This document shows, piece by piece, positions 60,688-64,000 of a DNA stretch of 64,000 bases. The stretch spans positions 420,796 through 484,795 of the forward strand of contig NZ_JAKQZA010000001.1 of NCBI RefSeq assembly GCF_023008165.1, read 5' to 3'. This DNA comes from Kordiimonas laminariae (GTDB taxonomy: Bacteria; Pseudomonadota; Alphaproteobacteria; Sphingomonadales; Kordiimonadaceae). The translations under genes were made by a program, and so were the position numbers. Positions within the stretch are counted from its first letter, which is position 1. Each line of letters begins with the position of its first letter. A model generated the notes under the pieces. The model was not told the DNA's origin, did not search any database, and saw only the letters and a program-made list of their open reading frames with translations.

Positions 60688-60701
60688 TTGATGAAAGTCA
60701 A
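60688..60701. promoter_or_regulatory. FNR-type box upstream of ompW
   Basis: TTGATGAAAGTCAA, fitting TTGA-N6-TCAA. Its centre is about 65 bp before the ompW start. OmpW is an FNR target in other proteobacteria, which supports the reading. Confidence 0.8.
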
Positions 60702-60740
60702 TTTTTCCTAAGAAAACCAACGTTTTCAGACGATTTTCAA

Positions 60741-60884
60741 TTATTCATCGTCATCCAGTAGAATGCGGTGTGCGGCCCCCTCCAGATCATCATATTGACC
60801 AGACTTCATAGACCATAAAAACGCCGCTAAACCGATCACACCAAGGGACAATGCAATAGGAATTAAATAAGCGAGAACACCCAT
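60741..60884 (-). CDS. ccoS: cbb3 oxidase assembly protein CcoS
   Basis: A 47-residue protein missed by size cutoffs: one N-terminal membrane helix (MGVLAYLIPIALSLGVIG ...) then a short acidic tail (QYDDLEGAAHRILLDDDE). The family CcoS/FixS is small, with a helix and acidic C-terminus, and is needed for haem/copper insertion into cbb3 oxidase. Its ATG overlaps the ccoI stop by one base (TAATG), so it is translationally coupled. Confidence 0.93.
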   Translation of the reverse strand: MGVLAYLIPIALSLGVIGLAAFLWSMKSGQYDDLEGAAHRILLDDDE

Positions 60885-63214
60885 TAGTTTTTGCTCCTTA
60901 AGTTCAGACGGAACGCATTCAAAATTACCACAAGCGACGAACCAGACATAGCTGCCGCAGCCACCATCGGGGTAACATACCCCATAATCGCAAGCGGTAT
61001 AGCGATAATATTATAGATGATCGCCAGCCCAAAGTTTTGCGCAACCAATTTGGTGGAATAACGCGCCACGGAAACTGCTTCATAAACTGGCATCAGTTTT
61101 TCACCCTGAAAAACAATATCCGCTGTATTCTGGCTGATATCCACGGCGGTTGACGGCGACATGGAAGCATCCGCTGCTGCGAGCGCTGGTGCATCGTTAA
61201 GACCATCTCCGACCATAAGCACTTTTTTGCCTTGAGCCTGCAAGTCTTTAAGGAAAGCACTTTTTTCTGTCGGATTAACCTCTGCAGTTACATGGTCGAC
61301 ACCAGCCTCACGGCCAATTTCATCCGCAACTACCTGTCTGTCACCAGAAAGGAGATATGTATCCACACCCAATTTCTTCAGCTTCTTAATCACATCCACA
61401 GTATCGCGGCGCAGTTGATCTGCGAAGGCAAACCGCGCTTCAGGCTTACCGTCGATGGCGAGCCATAGTTCAAGAACCGCATCACCACCGTGGTTTTCAT
61501 CACCACACCAGCGGCGGCTACCCAGTTGGACGTTTTTCCCGTCCCATTCAGTTTGCAAACCCTTGCCCGGAAGCTCTTTCACATCAAGAGTTTCAATTTC
61601 ACCATCGTACGCTCGAGTAATTGCCTGAGAAAGCGGGTGGTTACTTTTACCGGCAAGTGACGCCGCCAGCTTTAGATGCTCAGGCGCGTAATCACCATCA
61701 AGCAGCTCCGGTTTACCGAGAGTAAGCGTACCGGTTTTATCAAACACAATGGTATCAACAGTCGCCAATCGTTCAAGCGCATCACCGGATTTAAGCAGAA
61801 TACCAGCTTTCAGGAGATTGCCAGACGCAAGTACCTGCACAACAGGCACCGCAAGGCCAAGCGCACAAGGGCACGTAATGATTAGAACAGTAACAGCGTT
61901 TAACAGTGCTACTTGCCAATCCGCCCCCATCAAGAGCCACCAACCAAGGAATGTAAACAGGCCAAATGTGTGCACAACTGGTGTGTATAATTTTGCAGCA
62001 CGATCAGCGAGACGCACATATTTGGCGGCTCCCTGTTCGGCCACTTCCATCATGCGTACGATTTCACTAAGGAGACTGTTTTCAGATGCCTTAGTGACCA
62101 CCATCTCAAACGGCGCCGATAGATTAAGAGTTCCGGCAAATACTTGCCCATCTTCCTGCACATGCTGCGGCAGGGTTTCACCTGAGATGAGTGACATATC
62201 AACCTCGGTTTCACCCTTGGTGATTGTACCGTCTGCAGGAATATTTTCCCCGACAGCAACAACAACAGTCATGCCGCTGTGCAGTTCCATGATCGGTACG
62301 CGCTTAATTTTACCTTCTTCGAGTATCGCAGCGGTTCCGGCGAGTTTTGAAAGAAGCCTAGAAGCAGAGGTGCGAGCCTTTCCTTTCGCGCGTGCGTCCA
62401 GATATCGCCCAATCAGAAGGAAGAAAAGAAGCATCACAGCGGAATCAAAATACACATGCTCACCACTGCGCATCACTTCTGAAATACTCATAGCGGAGGC
62501 AAGAACAACCGCCAGCGAGATCGGCACATCCATATTGGTATGGCCTTCCTTTAGTACAGAAAGCGCAGAGCGGAAAAACGGCATACCAGAATAAATGACA
62601 GTAGGAAGTGCAATCAGCGCAGATACCCAGTGGAACAAATCCCGTGTTGCAACACCCATGGTTACAGCATCTGTGGACCAAAGTCCGATGGAAACCAGCA
62701 TAAGGTTACCTGCCGCGAAGCCAGCTACCGCAATGGCGCGGATCAAATTCTTTTCGGTTTCAGAAGTTTCGCCGTGCTTGTCATTATCCCCAAGGGCATG
62801 GAGCTTATAACCAAGCTTGCTAACTTTAGCAGAAAGCGCATCACCACGCTCGCGTACCCCCTTCCAGGAAAAGGAAAGGCGTTCTGTTGTCATATTCACG
62901 CGCACATAGGTTACTTCATTTTCTGAAGCGAGCGCGTTTTCAATCAAGCGAATACAGGATGCACAGTGAATACCTTCAGCCCCTAACTCAAGGCGGTATT
63001 CACCATCCTCAAGCTCGTGCGCCAGACCAGAGAAAATGGTCGACTGATGTGCTTCTGCGGCAGCATGATACGCCGCTTCACAGCCAGAGCAGCAAAAACC
63101 GTTCTCGCCCGCAGGTTCACCGCAGTGTTTACACTCTATTTTTGTTTTGCAACAAGTCGTGTCGACGCTTGATAGGTTTGCTGCTTCCACTCTACAAAAA
63201 CCCTCACATTCCAT
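60884..63214 (-). CDS. ccoI: Copper-translocating P1B-type ATPase CcoI
   Basis: A 776-residue pump that moves copper towards the periplasm for cbb3 oxidase. The N-terminus has a Cys-rich ATPase-cation-binding domain (CKHCGEPAGENGFCCSGC), an HMA domain with the CASC site, then TGES-type ISGETLP, the TM metal motif TCPCALGLA, the phosphorylation site DKTGTLT and GDGLNDAPALAAAD. The start is given as ATG 63214, which overlaps ccoH by 79 bp; a GTG at 63190 is the alternative. The gene overlaps ccoS at its end. Copper is inferred from the family and operon. Confidence 0.96.
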   Translation of the reverse strand: MECEGFCRVEAANLSSVDTTCCKTKIECKHCGEPAGENGFCCSGCEAAYHAAAEAHQSTIFSGLAHELEDGEYRLELGAEGIHCASCIRLIENALASENEVTYVRVNMTTERLSFSWKGVRERGDALSAKVSKLGYKLHALGDNDKHGETSETEKNLIRAIAVAGFAAGNLMLVSIGLWSTDAVTMGVATRDLFHWVSALIALPTVIYSGMPFFRSALSVLKEGHTNMDVPISLAVVLASAMSISEVMRSGEHVYFDSAVMLLFFLLIGRYLDARAKGKARTSASRLLSKLAGTAAILEEGKIKRVPIMELHSGMTVVVAVGENIPADGTITKGETEVDMSLISGETLPQHVQEDGQVFAGTLNLSAPFEMVVTKASENSLLSEIVRMMEVAEQGAAKYVRLADRAAKLYTPVVHTFGLFTFLGWWLLMGADWQVALLNAVTVLIITCPCALGLAVPVVQVLASGNLLKAGILLKSGDALERLATVDTIVFDKTGTLTLGKPELLDGDYAPEHLKLAASLAGKSNHPLSQAITRAYDGEIETLDVKELPGKGLQTEWDGKNVQLGSRRWCGDENHGGDAVLELWLAIDGKPEARFAFADQLRRDTVDVIKKLKKLGVDTYLLSGDRQVVADEIGREAGVDHVTAEVNPTEKSAFLKDLQAQGKKVLMVGDGLNDAPALAAADASMSPSTAVDISQNTADIVFQGEKLMPVYEAVSVARYSTKLVAQNFGLAIIYNIIAIPLAIMGYVTPMVAAAAMSGSSLVVILNAFRLNLRSKN

Positions 63215-63642
63215 TGGCCCTGTTCCAGATCAACCGGAAGCGCATAATGGCCATCACCGTTTTCAGTTAAGGACACGGTGAAATCCTTGCCGCTTACAAC
63301 AGGGCGCATAAAAAAGGCACTTACCTTCGCCCCGTTAATCGGATTTTGATTTGCATCCAGAAGGCGTGTTTTAATCATACCGCCTTCCAGAGAGATATCG
63401 CTCGACCAGCCCAGTGCTTCCTGCTTAGCCGCTGCGGTAATCGTTTCGTTATAGTTCAGGCCTTCATTATAGGCATCATCTGTAACCACCCCTGTATGAG
63501 TCGTTGTGGCTACATAAACGAAGATACCGTCGAGGACCGCGAGCACAACAAAGAACGCGACAAAATACCAAGGGATCAACCTGTCACGCTTACGTGGGCC
63601 GCCCTCTGCCATATCAGCATTATGTTTTGTCGCGTCAGTCAT
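63136..63642 (-). CDS. ccoH: CcoH/FixH-family membrane protein
   Basis: A 168-residue protein with a single membrane helix near residues 23-43 (PWYFVAFFVVLAVLDGIFVY) and a periplasmic part with the NEGLNYNETITAAAKQEALGW pattern of FixH, where NYN ... I...A is conserved. It assists cbb3 oxidase assembly together with CcoI. Its ATG overlaps the ccoG stop (TAATG), and its end overlaps the ccoI start. Confidence 0.92.
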   Translation of the reverse strand: MTDATKHNADMAEGGPRKRDRLIPWYFVAFFVVLAVLDGIFVYVATTTHTGVVTDDAYNEGLNYNETITAAAKQEALGWSSDISLEGGMIKTRLLDANQNPINGAKVSAFFMRPVVSGKDFTVSLTENGDGHYALPVDLEQGQWNVRVFVEWKQQTYQASTRLVAKQK

Positions 63643-64000
63643 TATGGTTTCTCGCTAATAAAGACACTGTCATATGTTTCAACAAGTGCGCCAGATGTAT
63701 CACGAAGTTCGAATACAATCTCATGCCTTTTTGCCGCAGGTTTCGGCGCAGAAAGGAACAAGCGGAAATGGCCCACGCTATCTGCAAACACTGTCAGATC
63801 ATCTGCTTCGATTTTACCAGCGCCCTGCATACGGATTTTCGCACCGTCAATCCCTGCGGCACTCAGTATGAAATGCCTGTCCGCATGGGTTTTATTCAGG
63901 ATTTTGATATCATAGCCGTTCCGCACAGTACCGTCAGAAAGCTGAACAAACAGCGGGTTACGGTCATGAAGCACATGCAATTCTGTTTCCGCACGGTTCA
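63642..64000 (-). CDS. ccoG: CcoG/FixG (C-terminal part, cut by window edge)
   Basis: The last 119 codons of a gene that continues beyond 64000. The visible part is the C-terminal immunoglobulin-like domain of FixG: NRAETELHVLHDRNPLF leads to VQLSDGTVRNGYDIKILNK and later strands. The N-terminal ferredoxin-type part, expected upstream, is outside the window, and ccoNOQP may lie there too. The stop overlaps the ccoH start. The frame has no stop to the window edge, which confirms continuation. Confidence 0.92.
   Translation of the reverse strand, partial: NRAETELHVLHDRNPLFVQLSDGTVRNGYDIKILNKTHADRHFILSAAGIDGAKIRMQGAGKIEADDLTVFADSVGHFRLFLSAPKPAAKRHEIVFELRDTSGALVETYDSVFISEKP

Noticed and set aside
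61749-62594. 281-codon plus-strand ORF
   Set aside because: It is antisense to ccoI over its whole length and has Ser/Arg-rich shadow composition.
1-64000. CRISPR array, tRNA or rRNA genes, insertion sequences
   Set aside because: No regularly spaced repeats, tRNA-like cloverleaf, rRNA text or transposase motif was seen on either strand.

Overview
The window looks like a contiguous chromosomal segment of a free-living, probably marine, aerobic alphaproteobacterium of moderate GC. Support comes from the gene set: a fixGHIS-type cbb3 oxidase assembly operon with FNR/FixK-type boxes (TTGA-N6-TCAA), several PdhS/PleC-like histidine kinases, a glutaryl-CoA dehydrogenase/CoA-transferase pair, a B12 riboswitch with BtuFCD, and serralysin-like RTX secretion. 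A Kordiimonadales-type host is my guess from overall flavour; 16S or marker genes are not in the window. I see no tRNA or rRNA genes, insertion sequences, integrases or CRISPR arrays.

Layout. 0-9.2 kb: IMPase-family phosphatase, a TPR-containing sensor kinase, a TorF-like porin, an M23 peptidase, xseA, purD and a cytosolic PAS kinase. 9.4-15.2 kb: an RND efflux adaptor and pump, an alpha/beta hydrolase and a small membrane protein. 15.2-23.5 kb: ggt, a periplasmic VOC protein, a YHS protein, a nitrilase, a DUF2306 membrane protein with a divergent AraC regulator, an XRE-2TM regulator facing a PACE-type exporter, a Nudix hydrolase and a cupin. 23.5-24.7 kb: an AT-rich patch with two unrecognised genes. 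24.7-32.2 kb: a serine hydrolase, a glutarate/lysine degradation pair with its LysR regulator, a six-helix kinase, a small membrane protein and a P-loop kinase. 32.2-40.1 kb: an M13 peptidase, a DUF3604/PpiC/HupE operon preceded by a 22-bp palindrome, a DUF2855 protein and a TRIC channel. 40.1-44.5 kb: a riboswitch-controlled btuFCD-cobQ operon. 44.6-48.5 kb: a chemoreceptor, an Lrp/ACT divergent pair and a VOC/HxlR-like divergent pair. 48.6-56.6 kb: a 5'-nucleotidase-like protein whose metal sites have decayed, a hybrid kinase placed directly behind it, and an RTX metalloprotease. 56.6-64 kb: cytochrome c, a Crp/Fnr regulator, a small unknown gene, hemN, ompW and ccoSIHG.

How the genes work together. 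The last 7 kb form a low-oxygen module: a Crp/Fnr regulator, hemN (oxygen-independent haem synthesis) and ompW each near or carrying FNR-type boxes, plus the copper/cbb3 assembly genes. The B12 block takes up and processes corrinoids under riboswitch control. The lysine/glutarate pair is probably run by its divergent LysR protein. The most suggestive undescribed unit is the decayed-nucleotidase/hybrid-kinase pair (48.6-53.7 kb), which has the architecture of a periplasmic ligand-binding co-sensor with its kinase, comparable to TorT/TorS. Second are the DUF3604/PpiC/HupE operon and the RTX protease with a tandem cysteine module at its N-terminus. Function statements come from reading motifs by eye; no database search was run.
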